A stretch of 64,000 nucleotides of DNA, from contig DASREM010000024.1 in assembly GCA_035652095.1 (NCBI GenBank), forward strand, positions 18,460 to 82,459. The letters are read 5' to 3'. A program made the translations under genes and the position numbers. The stretch is from DASREM01 sp035652095. GTDB lineage: Bacteria > Acidobacteriota > Terriglobia > Terriglobales > Acidobacteriaceae. The notes below the pieces were generated by a model. The model saw nothing but the letters and a program-made list of their open reading frames with translations. It was not told the DNA's origin and did no database searches. Below, piece by piece: positions 63,670-64,000 of the stretch; positions within the stretch are counted from its first letter, which is position 1, and the number at the start of each line of letters is the position of its first letter.

Positions 63670-63684
63670 GAGCCATTTCGCAGG

Positions 63685-63700
63685 GCAGGCAAATGGCCAA
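63685..63700 (-). promoter_or_regulatory. Sigma-54-like promoter for the STAS-Crp unit
   Basis: On the minus strand TTGGC and CTGC are arranged with GG and GC exactly ten bases apart, as sigma-54 (RpoN) needs. The -12 element is weaker than consensus. The STAS start codon is about 16 bases downstream. The tandem dyads at 63782-63818 lie 82-118 bases upstream, the usual enhancer distance. Confidence 0.5.
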
Positions 63701-63781
63701 TCGTCCGGTTCCAGGAAGGGAAATTAAACGTGCGTTTTGGCACGAATTGGAAGATCCCATGTTGCGGTTGAGCCTCGCGCG

Positions 63782-63818
63782 GTGCCGAACCTGCGGCACA
63801 GTGCCGACTCCTCGGCAG
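63782..63818. promoter_or_regulatory. Tandem enhancer-like dyads
   Basis: Two copies of GTGCCG-N6-CGGCA(C/G): 63782-63799 (perfect six-base arms) and 63801-63818 (last base changed). They repeat every 19 bases, so both face the same side of the helix. They lie between the end of a sigma-54 activator gene and the STAS-Crp promoter, as expected for an upstream activating sequence. Their RNA could also pair into a hairpin, so a terminator after the activator gene is an alternative. Confidence 0.55.
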
Positions 63819-63868
63819 CCGTTCTCAGAGCTCAAGTCGTTGGGACAGAAGGTTATTTCCCCCCGTGC

Positions 63869-64000
63869 CTAGTTACCGTATTCCTGGCGGGAGATGCCGA
63901 GTTTCTGCATGCGGGACTGCAGGGTGGTCCGTTTCATGCCCAGGCGGGAGGCGGCCCCGCGGGGGCCTGCAATCACGCCCCCGCTTTCGCGCAGGGCGTG
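63869..64000 (-). CDS. Sigma-54 activator, C-terminal Fis-type HTH only (5' part beyond window)
   Basis: Only the last 43 residues and the TAG stop are inside the window. They contain GVIAGPRGAASRLGMKRTTL followed by QSRMQKLGISR, the standard Fis-like HTH end of NtrC/NorR-type enhancer-binding proteins. The HTH is followed by only five residues. The gene lies upstream of the tandem dyads and the STAS-Crp unit on the same strand, so it may control them. Confidence 0.85.
   Translation of the reverse strand, partial: HALRESGGVIAGPRGAASRLGMKRTTLQSRMQKLGISRQEYGN

Noticed and set aside
63728..63745. TTGGCACG on the plus strand resembling a sigma-54 -24 element
   Set aside because: No GC pair ten bases after the GG and no plus-strand gene follows.

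Overview
The window looks like chromosomal DNA from a moderately GC-rich Gram-negative bacterium, most probably an Acidobacteriota (class Terriglobia) member. This is an inference from gene style and content: a secreted trypsin-like lipoprotein with Ig-like modules, TPR exoproteins beside a Wzc/Wzy pair, an anti-sigma factor with a TonB-C-like tail, frequent GTG/TTG starts and many sigma-54-type regulators. No marker gene here proves it. I see no insertion sequence, prophage, CRISPR array or plasmid function. About 58 protein genes and one tRNA cover nearly all the DNA; two genes are cut by the window ends.

Region 1 (1-9233, minus strand) is one long operon-like array. pseB, pseC, a pseudaminic-acid-associated methylase, an SpsF-type cytidylyltransferase, pseG, pseH and pseI together form a complete route from UDP-GlcNAc to CMP-pseudaminic acid. 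They are followed by a polysaccharide deacetylase, a methyltransferase and a CelD-type acetyltransferase that runs off the left end. Region 2 (9519-14477, plus strand) diverges from it and encodes a Wzc-like tyrosine autokinase, a TPR plus jelly-roll protein and an O-antigen ligase/polymerase. Regions 1 and 2 together look like a surface-glycan locus carrying a nonulosonic acid. Region 3 (14455-17019, minus) holds a secreted Ig-like/trypsin-like lipoprotein and a FecR-like protein.

Region 4 (17203-31803) contains an Lhr-type helicase, an FHA-GAF-sigma-54 activator behind tandem palindromes, an M23 peptidase, a YihY membrane protein, a STAS protein, tRNA-Ala(GGC), an ECF sigma/anti-sigma pair and two secreted TPR proteins. 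Region 5 (31853-37254) is a plus-strand run: RNase III, two tandem signal peptidases I, an AsmA-like protein and a small exoprotein. Region 6 (37255-41264, minus) is an agmatinase / APC permease / D-aminoacylase-like operon.

Region 7 (41366-61334) is mostly housekeeping: hexapeptide acyltransferase, site-2 protease-trpS-scpA (translationally coupled), scpB, rluB, hisC, ROK kinase, mutM, purA, a quinol-monooxygenase-like protein, a tautomerase, ndk, sucD, sucC, trpD, DinB, a beta-CASP nuclease, an M1-like protein that lacks its catalytic Glu, rlmB and a thiolase. Region 8 (61418-64000) is regulatory: a LytTR response regulator behind a strong promoter, then (minus strand) the 3' end of a sigma-54 activator, tandem enhancer-like dyads, a sigma-54-like promoter, and an overlapping STAS / Crp-Fnr pair whose Crp carries an unusual N-terminal extension. 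This last unit is the best candidate in the window for a little-described regulatory module.
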